Below are positions 35,381 to 47,259 of a stretch of 64,000 nt of DNA, one piece after another. The notes under the pieces are model-generated. The model did not search any database. It had not been told where the DNA came from and saw only the letters and a list, made by a program, of their open reading frames with translations. The stretch is from the NCBI GenBank assembly GCA_030549495.1, contig JAUIRK010000895.1, positions 50,534 through 114,533 of the forward strand, written 5' to 3'. Origin of the DNA: Nectonema munidae. Lineage: Eukaryota > Nematomorpha > Nectonematoida > Nectonematidae. Each line of letters starts with the position of its first letter. The first letter of the stretch is position 1. Made by a program: the position numbers and the translations under genes.

Positions 35381-35980
35381 CTACTATTTTTCTAAAGCCG
35401 GTATAAAAATGCGAGTGAGATGAGTATTAAATTTAGTGAAAGCTCAAGGTTGAATATGTTTAAAAGTATATGATAGAGCGAGCTATTAAAGTTGATATGG
35501 AGAACAGAAGTTACACTAAATAATTGGAAAAAAGTTTAATAGTTATGATATTTAAGAAGAAAGGCGACGCCTATCAACTTTATGAAAGGATATTAAAAAC
35601 AAATACCTAAAAAAGTGGTGAAAAGTGAGCTAAAGCAATTTGTCTTTATGTCAGGAAAGCATAGTAGACACAATTAAGAAACATTATTTTTATAGATCTT
35701 TATGAAATAGCACGATCGTGTTATAAGAGATTTAGTGTAATTTTGCATGCCAAAAAATGAATACCAAAAAAGCTAGTAAGAATTTTGATTAAAACATTTG
35801 AAAACCAACATCTCTATCGACCATATATGAATATAATAGAGAATTAATTTTTTGAAAAATTTGAGCGAAAAATTTGTGGAACTGCTTTTCGCTTATTAAG
35901 TGGCAATTATCGAGAATAGTCCAGAGGAACTACAAAGAAGGTTTTGCAATGGTACATTTTCTTGGAGAAATTAGGACTGA

Positions 35981-37078
35981 ATATAAATGCTAAAAAGAAT
36001 GAAATGGTTTAACGGAAGAAACCTTAAAAAAAGGCTAAATAGAGACAAAGAAGAACTGAAAGAAGAGAAGGACTGCAAATCTAATGCTAATAAACCCGAC
36101 AAATTCGGTATAAAATTTTGGTGTCTCGCTGATATAAAAACGAAGTACTTGTGTAATTCTTTTCCATATCTTGGAAAAGACGATACGAGAAATCGTGAAG
36201 TTTCCGTGCCTTCACATGTTTGTCTTGAATTTATGTCTCCCTATTTCAATAAAGGATACAATGTAACTATAGACAATTTTTTCACTTCTTTGGATTTGAC
36301 TGAAAGTTTTTTTAACAAAAGTACCACAATAGTCGGAACTATTAGAAAGAACAGAAGAGAAGTTCCAAACTTAGAAAATTTAATTAAAAAGCAATCACTT
36401 TATTTTAGCCAAATTTTCTTTTCACAGTCTGGATGCAGTCTCACTGTTTATAAAGGTAAAAAAACAAAAATTTGTATGTTTTAAGTTCTTTGCATAAAAA
36501 TGTTACGATAAAAAAGAATCATATTAAAGAACTTGCAGAAACTATTGAATTTTACAACAGTACAAAGTATGGAGTGGATGTAATGGACCAAATGGCTAGA
36601 TATTTCACCTGCAAAAGTGGTTGTAAAGATGGCTTTTGGCAGTTTTTTTAACATGTTAGACTTGTTAGCCATAAACGCATGGGTTTTTTTACAAGGAAGT
36701 AACCAAGGAAAACATATCAAGAAAGTTTTTACAAGTTTTAGTAGAAGAATTAATCAATGCTGAAGAGAATAAAGAAACAACTAACATATCTTCTTCAAAA
36801 AGAAAACAGTGCAGTTTTGTCAAATGTAGAAACAAGTCAACCAACAACTCTCTTGAGTGCAACCTAACTTGTTGTGGGAAAAAAATGAGATATATTTTAT
36901 GTAAAAACTGTTTGAAATGAATATATTTTATAAGAAACAATATTAATTTTTGAATAAAATTTCCGTTTTGTTACATTTTTTATCCTATGAAATTATTTTG
37001 ACTGAAATAACAGAGCGGTCCAAAATGACGGCTCCAGTCATTTTAGGTAGTGAAAAAATTCAGTCTTTCTAGAGTTAA
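35981..37078 (+). mobile_element. piggyBac remnant, right end only
   Basis: A decayed piggyBac transposase on the plus strand is followed by a terminus ending CAGTCTTTCTAGAGTTAA, with TTAA at 37075-37078. The left end could not be found. The core differs strongly from the element at 25192-27551, so this is another family. Confidence 0.75.
35987..36920 (+). pseudogene. piggyBac transposase remnant
   Basis: The best frame (35987-36484) reads KFGIKFWCLADIKTKYLCNS, VTIDNFFTSLDLTESFF and TIVGTIRKNRREVPN, the middle of a piggyBac core with the second aspartate in IDNFFTS. Another frame continues NSTKYGVDVMDQMARYF with the third aspartate, and then the C-terminal cysteine-rich part SFVKCRNKSTNNSLECN and CGKKMRYILCKNC. 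The N-terminal third and the first aspartate are lost; at least three frame changes and stops follow 36484. Confidence 0.85.
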
Positions 37079-37337
37079 AGCCATATATAAAGAGAATTAA
37101 AACTTTATGCATTATATATTTTTAACTCTATATATTTGGGGTAGTTTGCATAAATCGGACAAAATTCTGTCCCAAGCACATTCGCTTTGGATAAGTTTGA
37201 CTGTACATTTTTCCTGATCTTTCCTCATGCTAATTCGGGGCCATACATCTATTACGTAACGTCAAGGCGGAGGTAGGTTATCTATTAGCGTTACTAAGGA
37301 AAGGGGGAAGGGCATTTTTCAAAAAGTATAACTTAGA

Positions 37338-37659
37338 TTGTTTGTTTCTACACTAGCACCTGGTTTGTCAGCTTATAATTATGTTGAAAGAAAAATGGAT
37401 ACATTGAGCCGAAGCAATCAGCCTGATGAGCAGTGGATATCAAATCATTGTGAGATATCTAAATACTTTTTACAGGTAAAATCTCAAATCTTTTTAGGAA
37501 GTTATTTTTATATTTTATTTCCAGATAATCAAATGCTGTTCAAAAATGAGAACCAATTGGAAAAAAGATTTTAGGAATATTTTTTTGCCTCCGTCAATAC
37601 CGTTAAAAGTTGAATGTAGAGGTTCATCAATTCCTAAGAATATCTTGAAAGATAAATGA
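37338..37659 (+). pseudogene. fragment of a conserved spliced protein of unknown function
   Basis: Frame one reads STLAPGLSAYNYVERKM, then DEQWISNHCEISKYFLQ, followed by an intact 49-bp intron (donor CAG/GTAAAA at 37476, acceptor TTTATTTCCAG at 37524) and a second exon IIKCCSKMRTNWKKDFRN, LPPSIPLKVECRGSSIPK to a stop at 37659. I recall this wording from a multi-copy uncharacterised protein family of crustaceans. Between ERKM and DEQW the usual long middle part seems deleted, so the copy is a fragment. Confidence 0.5.
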
Positions 37660-38519
37660 TCTGTTGTGACCAATATAAAAGCCGTTAAAATACTCTATGT
37701 GGAGTCTACCATAAATGAAACGTTCAAGTCAAAAATGCCGTAACAACAAAAAGAAAAAGTTTCAATTTTCTCAAAATATGTATATTTTTCAAAATGACAT
37801 TTCTTATGTACACAATCTCGTATATATAAGATAATAGAAAGGTGAGGCTGAAAGGAAGTCATATTATGTATTGCAAAATATAAGCGCGGAATATAATAGG
37901 CAAATGTCTACTAGAAAGTATATTTCGACTCTATGACTCTCTTCCAACTCGTGTCAAGCAGAAAGTGGAGGGCACGGCTTTTGTCGAGAATATGTAAGGT
38001 AAGGAGCAGGATTTCTTTCTTTCCGCTTCACATAGTACGCTTTCTGCTCGACTTAAGATGAAAAAGACGCATAGAGTCAAAATATTGTTTTTAACTTTTG
38101 ACATATTATCCTATTATATTCTTCGCTTATAAGAAAATATATATAAATGTTGAGATAGAGTAATTTTTCGGAATTCAACTTACACTCCAAAAGCACCAAT
38201 ATATAATAAAAAAATGGAGGGAAGAAATATAATTTAGATGTGAGGTTTATATACTTAATGAATATGATAAAATGAAAATATTTTAAATTTAAAAAGAAAA
38301 ATTTGTAATTTATTATAAAAAAAATGAATATAACATTAAAATTATAAATATTGAAGATATATTCGGAAATGCATTTTGTCAAAAGAGACTAAAAAATCAA
38401 GTGGGGAAAACAATTATCAATGATTGAAACACAAGATATATATATATATATATATATTCGATTAAAATTAATCATATCAAGAAAATCATTTTATAAGGTA
38501 ATGCACGATGTGTGGTGGG
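37660..38519. other. spacer with TA microsatellite
   Basis: An uninterrupted TA tract at 38434-38458 lies just 3' of the SLC37 gene. No gene recognised. Confidence 0.4.
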
Positions 38520-40016
38520 CTAATCTATGGCTTCGCTTTTTTTATTATTCATCAGTAAGGACTTGCACTCTGTAACAGCTAATCTGATTAAGAGTAAGAG
38601 TGAAATTATATCACAAAGTATAAGCATCAGGAAGACATTCTTCCAGCCTGAGGGTGCAATCATTCCAGTAAGCAACGGACCTAAAGCCGCTCCAAATGAG
38701 CCAGTTCCGTCAATGATGGACGTTATCGTGGCAATTGCTTTCGAGTTAGAAACGTCGCGCAAACCTAACTCCGATGATATAACGGTTGTAATCAAAGCAT
38801 AAGGACCATTAACCAAGCAGCCTGAAAGCAGTAAAAGAGCATAGCAATAGATGGAGTTGAAGAGGAAATTGAAGGCATACAAGACAGGAGCAGCAAAAAA
38901 GAGCATGACAATGCATATGCAAGCGTTGAGAGATGTGCGATCCGAAATGATACCTGCAGCAACGCCTCCAATAATGCCGCCAATGTCAAAGAGAATGGAC
39001 AAAAAGGCTGAAGACTTGGCATCCAAATTTGTGGAGGCATTGATGTAATTCGGCAGCCAGAACAAAAAGGTATACGCAACGAGTTTGGCGAAGAAGAGAG
39101 ATAGCGAAAACTCGATCACGCCTGGAATTTTTAGAGCGTTGCAAAAAGAAATAGGAGGTGGTGCTTTTGGAGATGTGAAGTTTGACGCTTCATCATTCAA
39201 AAGAGGTACAACTAAAGATGTTGATTCTATGCAAGAGGAATCTAGCATGGGTTTATTTGGCTTAATACTTAATGAACTTGAAACATGAGGTGTTGTGTTT
39301 TGAAACTTCATGTAATCGAAGCCTATTTCACTAGGAGCGGATAGAAAAAAAAGATAAACAAAAAAACTAGCTAAAATCATCAATACTCCGGGAAGAATGA
39401 AGGAAAGTGACCAATTGTAGGTAACAAAGAAACCAGATAACAGAGATCCTAAAATATTACCTAATGAAGTATGTGAATTCCAAACTCCAAAAATAATGCC
39501 CCTTTTTGAGTCTCCAAACCAATTTCCAACACATGTTACTACGCAAGGCCAGCCTGTTGATTGAAATAAGCCAAAGAAGATTTGCACAATAATATAAAAG
39601 GTGAACATATGAATATTCCATTCATGACCCATGCCAAATAAAATTGAAAATATGCCACAACCAAGCATTCCAATACTCAGAACATTTCTTATGTTATACC
39701 TTTCAGAAAGGAGTCCACTCAAGAACATTCCTACAGCATAAGAAAACAAAAAGGCCAAGTCTAATGCGCCAAAAAGTTCTTTGTAATCTGATTTATCAAA
39801 AGGAGCCCAACTAAAGCAGTCAGTTTGATTTCCACAATTTTCATGCAAAACTGATTTTACAACAGATATTGGCTTTCTAGATAAATGGTATAGAGTATAA
39901 CAGAAAAATGTCGATAAAAGAATGTATATTCTAAAATAGAGGAATTTTGGTGACTTCATTACTTTAAACCTTTCGAGGAAACGAAATCCAAATGGAGAAT
40001 TAACAAAATTACTCAT
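38520..40016 (-). CDS. SLC37-type sugar-phosphate/phosphate exchanger
   Basis: SLC37 proteins are major-facilitator exchangers of the ER membrane; the best-studied members swap glucose-6-phosphate for phosphate. The 498-residue product is full length (vertebrate SLC37A2 is about 500). It has FCYTLYHLSRKPISVVKS near residue 40, CFSWAPFDKSDYKELFGALD, the core GWPCVVTCVGNWFGDSKRG with VWNSHTSLGNILGSLLSG following, and about twelve hydrophobic segments split by a hydrophilic loop at residues 225-290. The wording is closest to SLC37A1/A2. The frame has no stops and no intron. ATG at 40016 is the first in frame. An intronless copy of a gene that is multi-exon in vertebrates suggests retroposition or intron loss; the frame is intact, so it is probably used. 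Confidence 0.92.
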   Translation of the reverse strand: MSNFVNSPFGFRFLERFKVMKSPKFLYFRIYILLSTFFCYTLYHLSRKPISVVKSVLHENCGNQTDCFSWAPFDKSDYKELFGALDLAFLFSYAVGMFLSGLLSERYNIRNVLSIGMLGCGIFSILFGMGHEWNIHMFTFYIIVQIFFGLFQSTGWPCVVTCVGNWFGDSKRGIIFGVWNSHTSLGNILGSLLSGFFVTYNWSLSFILPGVLMILASFFVYLFFLSAPSEIGFDYMKFQNTTPHVSSSLSIKPNKPMLDSSCIESTSLVVPLLNDEASNFTSPKAPPPISFCNALKIPGVIEFSLSLFFAKLVAYTFLFWLPNYINASTNLDAKSSAFLSILFDIGGIIGGVAAGIISDRTSLNACICIVMLFFAAPVLYAFNFLFNSIYCYALLLLSGCLVNGPYALITTVISSELGLRDVSNSKAIATITSIIDGTGSFGAALGPLLTGMIAPSGWKNVFLMLILCDIISLLLLIRLAVTECKSLLMNNKKSEAID

Positions 40017-41375
40017 AGCTTTAGCTTAAAATATAAATTATTGAAAACATTTAAATTTTAACAAAAAAATAATATATCTACATCATTTTTATCTGTAGTC
40101 CAAAAATTAGCCACATTCTTTATTATAAAATAATTTTAGATAAATAATCCTAACTATATTATATCACAGATATTCTCGTGCAATGAACATTCAAGTCAAT
40201 TTCATTGATAAAATCAAAAACAGATTTTTTTGAAAAAATTAATTTCTGTAGCAATATCAAACTCCTAAAATATTCATTGCGGTGAATTTATTTTTGTATA
40301 AAATATTTGAAAGCTTAATTATTTTCTAATTTTGATTATATAATATAAATTGTTGCATCACAAAATAAAATTTTGAGAAAATTATTTTAATGAAAATATA
40401 GCGGCTAATGCCATACAAAAATAAAGAATTTTTCTACTCACATTCATTAAAATTATTCTATTTTGAGATGAGTAATTAGATTGGATTAAATATACCAATA
40501 TTTATAAACATAATATAGGTTTAGATAAAAAAAAAAAAAGATAACAATTACAAGGGTCAGACTAAAATGTGCAAATAATGTTGATTAGTTATAAGTAAAT
40601 AGAAATAAAAAGTAGAGATTATACACGATACAATTTTTACCTTTTAAAAAGTGTGGGTTTCGGCCTTACAATAATTACTACGTCAGCACTAATTCACATT
40701 TAAAAAAATCTTCGGAATAAATGATATAAAACATTTTAAATTAACAGCTTTTAAAATAAAATTAAAAAATAAATCTGATTTTAATCATATAATTATATGC
40801 AGAATTTAAAATTACAAAATTTATACGATAATCGGGCAGAAAAAAATCTGACCATTGCACTACTGGAGTGCAAGAATGAATAAAACAGAAAAAATAAATG
40901 TTAAACTAGTTCTTGGATTTCTTCCTTGATTAGGTAAAGTCTCTATAATTTTGAAAAACTTGTAAAATTAACTGGAAATTTTCATCTTTTTTTGAGGATG
41001 AAATGAACCATAGAAAAGTTTAACTCTTCAATCAGCTCCATCTTTGACAAAGATAAACTATCGATGATTTATTTTCTTTTTAATTATAATACATTTAAAT
41101 TGAAGAACATCCAATAATCCAAGCAAATCAAAGTTTGAAATATTATCACACTTTTTCAAAAAATCTAATTTTGGAAAGCATGGTTGCCAAATTCACTACC
41201 TACCTGATTCATAAATTGGGATTTTAAGAATTTCTTTTGTTTAAGGTTTTGAATATTTAAGCTTTTAATTAAATTTTCTAAGTAAGTCTAATATGCAACT
41301 TGTTTTTATTGCATTTGTAATTGTGTTGATTTCTGAGAATCGACTTCGTTTTATGTAACTTTTTAGACTTTTTTG
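40017..41375. other. AT-rich spacer, SLC37 upstream region
   Basis: No exon or repeat recognised. A (A)11 tract lies near 40530. Confidence 0.4.
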
Positions 41376-41480
41376 GGGGTCAATATAAAATGTATACCAA
41401 AATGGCCGACTAAAATGTACACCGTTTTATAATTTTATTTTTAAATCCCTCTCCACCATTTTTAAATCCAAAATCAAAAT
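41376..41480. repeat. left TIR of the PHD-OTU-MULE
   Basis: Matches the complement of 47260-47364 with about ten mismatches and small gaps; internal landmarks are GACTAAAATGTACACCG and CACCATTTTTAAATCC. Confidence 0.92.
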
Positions 41481-42503
41481 GGTGTACTAAAATTTAGTTC
41501 CTCCAAAGAATTTTCAATACATTTTTATGTTTAAGACTCCTTTTCTTTTTCCCTTATTTTTTGGTAAGTTTTATTTTTTCTTTTTGAAAAATACTCGTTT
41601 CCTAGAATTAATAATTAAAATAATTTATATTAGATTTCTATCTTTAATCTTATATAATTTCTTAATAGATTTTTATAATTCTTCAAATGATGCCATATTT
41701 TATATTTTCATATGCAACACAAAAAAAAATTCACATAATTCTACTTAATGCTCAATCTCAATTTTAAATATATTTCTGATACACTTTTCTAGAGTTACGA
41801 TAACTTAAATTTGCTTGAAACATTTATTTTAGTATTATATGCAATATTTATATTTCTTGTTTTATTTAGGATTAAACTCAAGAAGATAAAACATGTTGAA
41901 CGCCAAATTTGAAAATCATCTTCTGTATAAATTAACTTGCTATTAGTTTTGAAATAAATATGTGCAATTTACTTATATTTTACTAAAATTTTAAGATTTC
42001 TTGATATTTTTTTCATTAAATTACGATTTTATCATCATTTTTTTAAAATTGTCGACGAATGTTTCAGGTTTGTTAAATTAATTTAAAGTTAATTTAGTAA
42101 TATGATTAGATACCGTTGGTTTAAAAACGTTTTTCACAGTAGAACTCTCTTTTTTTTTGAACAAGTCAGTTTGCCCCCATCTCATATAAAATCATTTTTT
42201 TGACGTTATTATTATATTTGATGATCTGAAATATTCTAAGAGTAGCATAAATTGAGACCAATTAATTTCCAAAAATTACTAGGCAAAATACGATTTCTAA
42301 AATATTGTTTTTATCTACCCCCGCTTTTTAAATATTGGATCCCCGGCTGTTAATATTACTTTTGAGTGGATCAATCTAATCGGCAGAATAATGAGATGAA
42401 GTATAATATTATTGGTATTATACTTCATAAAATATTTTTGTACTTTCCCGTCAAAGATATTTAAAGCTAATATTTTTGTTCGCTACTCTATCGTTATGTA
42501 AAA

Positions 42504-43880
42504 TCAATTTAAAATATTTTTATTTAAACTCCTTTTCTTACTCGACTTGATAGCTTTACATCCAGGTTTTTTGGCACAAGTATTCATTTTTGGTATAATC
42601 AACATTCCATCTGAAGAAATGGCGATATTTTGAGAATTTCTTTTTCATTTTTTCTTGCAAATTTTAAAGATGAATCCATAAAATATTCGCTTTGTCCAAC
42701 CACAGCCGATCTGAGTAAAATTTCATCTCTTTTAACTTCTTCGCGTAGCAAGCTGATTAGATCGCTTATTCTCTGACATTTCCAGTCAGTTAAAAGTTTC
42801 ATCACGTGATTCTTTGACTCACAAAGATTATTCATATAATTGAAAGGTATATTTGGAAAGTTCAGTCTAGCTTTCAGATTATTTTTTTAATCTGATTAAT
42901 AAAGTGCTTTAAATATTCACCAAACCTGCTTTGATATTTTTTCAAAATATAGTTTGCTTTTAAGTGAAAGTTTGTGATATTGTTACACGCCAGTAGTCCA
43001 TCATTACAAAAAAAAAGATTTTCTAGGTCATCAAATTCATTATTTAACAAAATTTTAAATGTATTGTTCCTTCTTATAAGTGTTTGTTTCAAATGTCTCG
43101 AACATAAAATGATATTTGCCTTTTGAAAAGTTGACTTAATCGCTTTTATGATGGCCTTTTCTTCATCGCAACAAAAGACTATGTTTACATTGCCTATTTT
43201 CATTGCCAAATGACTGAAAAACAAGAAGTAGGTTTCATATGTAGCGTTCCAGTGTAAAAATATGGGACCTCTGATTATTGGATTATGAAGGGTGTGTTTT
43301 CTTTTGATTTTTTTTTCTAGACAATTATTGTTAAATAACAAGAAGAGAAGTTAAATGTACGGTCTGTACTTATAATATATTTATTATTCACGGCCGAAAT
43401 CAGATGTTGCATTTGAAAGTCTGTGTAGAGAATGAAGCAAGGGGGATTATTAGATGTATTAACAGAGATTCTAATATATTTATCACCAAGTGATATTTCA
43501 TTTAAAACATTCTGTATATCGTCAGCCATATTTTTTCTTGGGTATGGTGTAGAATCCTTTTTTAGATATTTCATATTTGTTATGCATCTAGCGTCTCTAA
43601 TTACAAAATCCGTCAACAATAACTCTGTATGAATTTTCCTAGCTGTTTTTTCTTTAGTTAATTCATGTAAAATTTTATTTTTTGTTTCCAACGCTGTTTT
43701 GATATATATTTCATTTATTTTCGCGTTTCCATGAAGAGAACCACCAGTATATGTACCAATATATTCATAGGTCATTTTGTTATGATCGAACTTTTCTGGT
43801 ACTTTTACAAAATGAGAGATACGCCTTACGTAACTAGGATTACCCTTTAGCTTTGAATAATATCGTTTTAAAATTAACAC
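42504..43880 (-). pseudogene. MULE transposase
   Basis: Frame 43317-43880 starts a DNA-binding-like region (VRRISHFVKVPEKFDHNKMT, HELTKEKTARKIHTELL) and reaches the first catalytic aspartate in KYIISTDRTFNFSS. After a frame change, 42874-43341 reads GPIFLHWNATYETYFLFFSH and VFCCDEEKAIIKAIKSTFQ, the second aspartate, then ILCSRHLKQTL, the C/H block of MULE transposases. 42599-42835 has NNLCESKNHVMKLLTDW, and the C-terminus IAISSDGMLIIPKM then TCAKKPGCKAIKSSKKR runs to a stop at 42504 in a last frame. At least three frame changes; otherwise the protein is nearly complete. Confidence 0.85.
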
Positions 43881-43986
43881 GGGATCAATGCCTTTGGCTC
43901 GATTTAAAGTATTTAGGTGTAACTAAGAAGGCCATGTGTTCTTTGGGACCTTCTGGTGTTTCTTGTAAGGGAGACACAGAGCGTGT

Positions 43987-44801
43987 TTAAAAAGAGTACC
44001 ATTCTTTTGTGGATAGAAACTTATTTTTTAAAGCTAAATAAGGAAGATTGCAAGATGAAGAGTCTGCAAAGCAATATGTGTGATCTAGAGAAATATGATT
44101 GGACCTGCAGTTCAGCGCATTAATTTTCTCAAATTTAGATTCTTCAACATCATTTTTTTCAAAACAATTATCTACAATATCGATAAAATCATTATACATA
44201 GCAGAATGATAATTTATCAGGGGTACAAAGTGATTTGGATAAAATCTAATGTTCCGATTTTCTGAAAAATAGGAACAGGTAAATAGTATTGTATGTACTC
44301 CTCAGCAACCACCTGTCCATGAGGTAGAAATATCTTATTAAAAATCTCATGTGAAAACTTGAAAGTAGAGTCATAAAACGGATAAAGAATTTTTATCGGA
44401 GTTTTGATGGCATTGACAAGAGCACTAATTGTAAAGATGTTTGACCATCCTCTATTCACCAAAACGTTTTCTACTGCTTCATCTAGGTTTCCAATTTTAT
44501 TCCAAGCATAATTTTTTGAATATAAATCATAATTCTTGACAATTTCTATTTCTGTTAGAACTCTAATTTTCGCTGAAAGGGATTCGTTGTCAACAAAAAA
44601 CAAAGACACGGCATTAAAAAGACAGTTCCCATCGCCACTTGTTGTAAGAGGGATATTTTCATTCATAAGTCCGTAAAAATTGATTAATAATGACGCAACA
44701 TTGTCAATATTAGTTCTATAATATTTTACGTTCTTTTGAAAAACTAAACTTTCATTTCTCAGAAATATTGACTCTAAATCAACAGCTCTTTTCAATTCCA
44801 T
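43987..44801 (-). pseudogene. OTU-type cysteine protease domain of the MULE
   Basis: OTU domains cleave ubiquitin or ubiquitin-like chains. The frame 44217-44801 reads TTSGDGNCLFNAVSLFF, with the catalytic Asp and Cys of the GDGNCLFNA motif, then NRGWSNIFTISALVNAIKTP and IKILYPFYD. The catalytic His block FYPNHFVPLINYHSAMYND follows in the next frame (43987-44240); a five-T run near 44262 where six would keep the frame accounts for the break. So the protease triad is present but one base is lost. The rest of 43987-44199 has no known domain. Confidence 0.85.
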
Positions 44802-45055
44802 TAAAAAGTATCAAGAAATTCTCTATTAATATTGGTCACCTTTTTCGTTAAACGTTCAAGAGCCTTTTCATAAGAATAAAGTCTATTTTGATCAAGATTA
44901 CAATTTATACACAAAAAATTGTAATGAAATCTTTTAATGAAATTAAAATTCTGGGTTGTTATATTTTGGCATTTTAAATGATACTTTCCTTTACAAAGAT
45001 AACAGAAAATAAATGAATTGTTGATTGTTTCACAACATAAAAAACATTCGTTCAT
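44801..45055 (-). CDS. PHD-like zinc finger protein or domain of the MULE
   Basis: The 84-residue frame has the spacing CFLC, CYLC, YHLKC and FLCINC, that is C-x2-C, C-x2-C, H-x2-C, C-x2-C, the pattern of a PHD finger; such fingers usually bind histone tails. Its stop overlaps the ATG of the OTU frame by one base (TAATG). A homologous finger lies at the same place in the element at 58574-63984 (62867-63118). Whether it is a separate protein or the N-terminus of a longer protein cannot be decided from the sequence. Confidence 0.75.
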   Translation of the reverse strand: MNECFLCCETINNSFIFCYLCKGKYHLKCQNITTQNFNFIKRFHYNFLCINCNLDQNRLYSYEKALERLTKKVTNINREFLDTF

Positions 45056-46100
45056 ATTGGATATTTCTGAAAAAGAAAGGTTTAGACAAAGTAGGATTGG
45101 TATATTTAAAATTTATAATCAGTAAAAACAAGTATTGAAATAAAAGTGTTTTGTTTTTAAAGCTAGACTATTAGTCATTATACTTATTGTAACAAACATA
45201 GGTTCATGTAAACTCAAATGATCAATATGAGTATAGAATTTTGCAAAACAAAAAAATTACAATGAAAATTTTTTTATTGTTTTCACAAAAAAAATACAAT
45301 GGAAAATACATCTGATGTGATCACAAAATTTGATATTAGCAAAAAGGAAAGTTGACAAAAGAACTTTCATCTCGGCCACCTTGAACCCGAGAGCCATAGA
45401 AAAGTATAAATGCTAAAAGCTACATAATACCAGAAAGTTTTTCTGCTCCTATATTTAATTATTTAAGAAATGCCTCATACATCATACGGGAAATGTTGTA
45501 ACAACTAGAAATCCCTTGAACGAACATATAGTAGTTTTATATATGTTATTGAGATGCATCAATAAATAATATTCTCGAGGCACTTATGATAAAAAAAAAG
45601 GAATTGTCCATGTGTGTGTTAGTGGTTAAAATATACACACGTTAAATATATACACACTTTATTAATATTCTTCTGAAAATTGAGCCATTTACTGTTATTG
45701 GATAATCCATTGGCTTTTTGTCTTATTCTTTTGCGTTAGAGATAGACCATTGCGTTAACCATTGGCTTTTTTTCCCATTTGGGATTGGATCATCGTTCTT
45801 TGAGCGTTTTTCATGTTATTTAGTCCTATATTTTACTTCCTTGCCACTTCTCTTGTAGCAATTTTGGTTTAGAGGTGGGGATTCTTCTAATAGTTATTGC
45901 TCTTTGAGTAAGATTTGAAAGAGCGCTCAGCTTGTCTCTCTCTGGGGGATCATTGTCTCCCACAGGTTCTCTTTCTTTTAAAAATTTTAACCTTTAAAAT
46001 TTATTATAAAAGAATTTTTATCTAATGAATACGTCAAGATTATTACCAGGAATTATACGTGCACTGTAAGCTCACAATCTTACAATGTTTATATCCGACA
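45056..46100. other. 5' noncoding part of the MULE
   Basis: About 1 kb between the coding block and the inserted MITEs. The ATTGGCTTTTT motif occurs twice (about 45708 and 45761). No coding recognised; probably promoter and leader of the element. Confidence 0.35.
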
Positions 46101-46282
46101 TAACCCATTTACGACTAATGTTCCCAGGAACGCAGACGAATTCCTATTTTAAATGGAATTAAATAGGAATTACTAAAGTCGTCTGCTTTGCTTGATCTTA
46201 AATGAAATAAAGTTGTCTTCTTTTTCTTGGATCAAATGTGGTAAAATATAGATATCGTCTGAGAACTACCAGAATGGGTTAA
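46101..46282. mobile_element. piggyBac-like MITE inside the MULE, copy 1
   Basis: Begins TAACCCATTTACGAC and ends AGAATGGGTTA, an inverted pair of TAACCCATT, the style of piggyBac ends. Inside are GGAACGCAGACGAATTC and GAATTACTAAAGTCGTCTGC, both found inverted in 46454-46549. Confidence 0.6.
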
Positions 46283-46453
46283 ATTAAAAAAAAATAAACA
46301 CAAAGTAAAAAAATAAACAAAAAGAAAAAAAGACAAACTTAAGACATTAGATACCAGAAAAAACACAAGACATTAAGAAATTTGATATATAACTACCTTA
46401 ACCATTTGATCCAAACATGATCTTTAGATGATGCAGACAATTTCTTTAGTTTA

Positions 46454-46549
46454 TAACCCATTTAGGACCGAACAAAGCAGACGACTTTAGTAATTCCTAT
46501 TTAATTCCATTTAAGGTAAGAATTCGTCTGCGTTCCCTTTGGGAACATT
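46454..46549. mobile_element. piggyBac-like MITE inside the MULE, copy 2 (inverted, partial)
   Basis: Begins TAACCCATTTAGGACC and carries GCAGACGACTTTAGTAATTC and GAATTCGTCTGCGTTCC, the complement of copy 1. The far end lacks a clear terminal repeat. Confidence 0.6.
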
Positions 46550-47259
46550 GCTCTTATTAAACAAGATTAATTAGAATATAAAATATATGAAGGAAAAGTA
46601 ATTGATAATAATTACACTTATATGGCAAATGCTGCAAACACACACCGTATCAAAACGAAGCAACACCAAATTCAACCAAACTATATTAAAACATAGAAAT
46701 AAACAACGTTTTTATAGTGTAAATTAAAATGAGTATTTAAATACGAAATATAGAATAAACAAACATGTATGAATTTATGAAAAACTCGCTATAAGAATAG
46801 GAAATAATACGATACATCATTGAACGCACGAGATGATGGTTATTGTTTGAATTAAAAAAAACATGTAACCTCCTAAGGTTAGATTTTTGGAGGCATTACA
46901 TTGTAAAAATATTATTTAGAATTAAGTTTATATTTAAACTTTAAAAGATATAATTTTTCTATATAAAGAGTCTAATCTAAATTTTCGCATTGATTAAGAA
47001 ATTATAAAAAAACAAAGGTAGCTTTAATAATTTTTTTCTTTAATAAGAATAGATATTAAAAAGGAAAACCATATCAAAAGCTATTTAGCACAAATTAGCT
47101 TTCTGCTTACAAACAATAGGTTTTAAAAATATACTATTGGAGAATAGTTATTAAGCAAAAAGTAAACTGACTTGTTGAAAAAATGACACAATTACCTTTT
47201 AAGTTGTTTATTAAAAAGGAAAAATTTTAATCAAAAATCAATGAAAACTGTATTAGCAA

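Noticed and set aside
38527-38802. Plus-strand open frames over the SLC37 gene
   Set aside because: Shadows of the 498-residue minus-strand frame.
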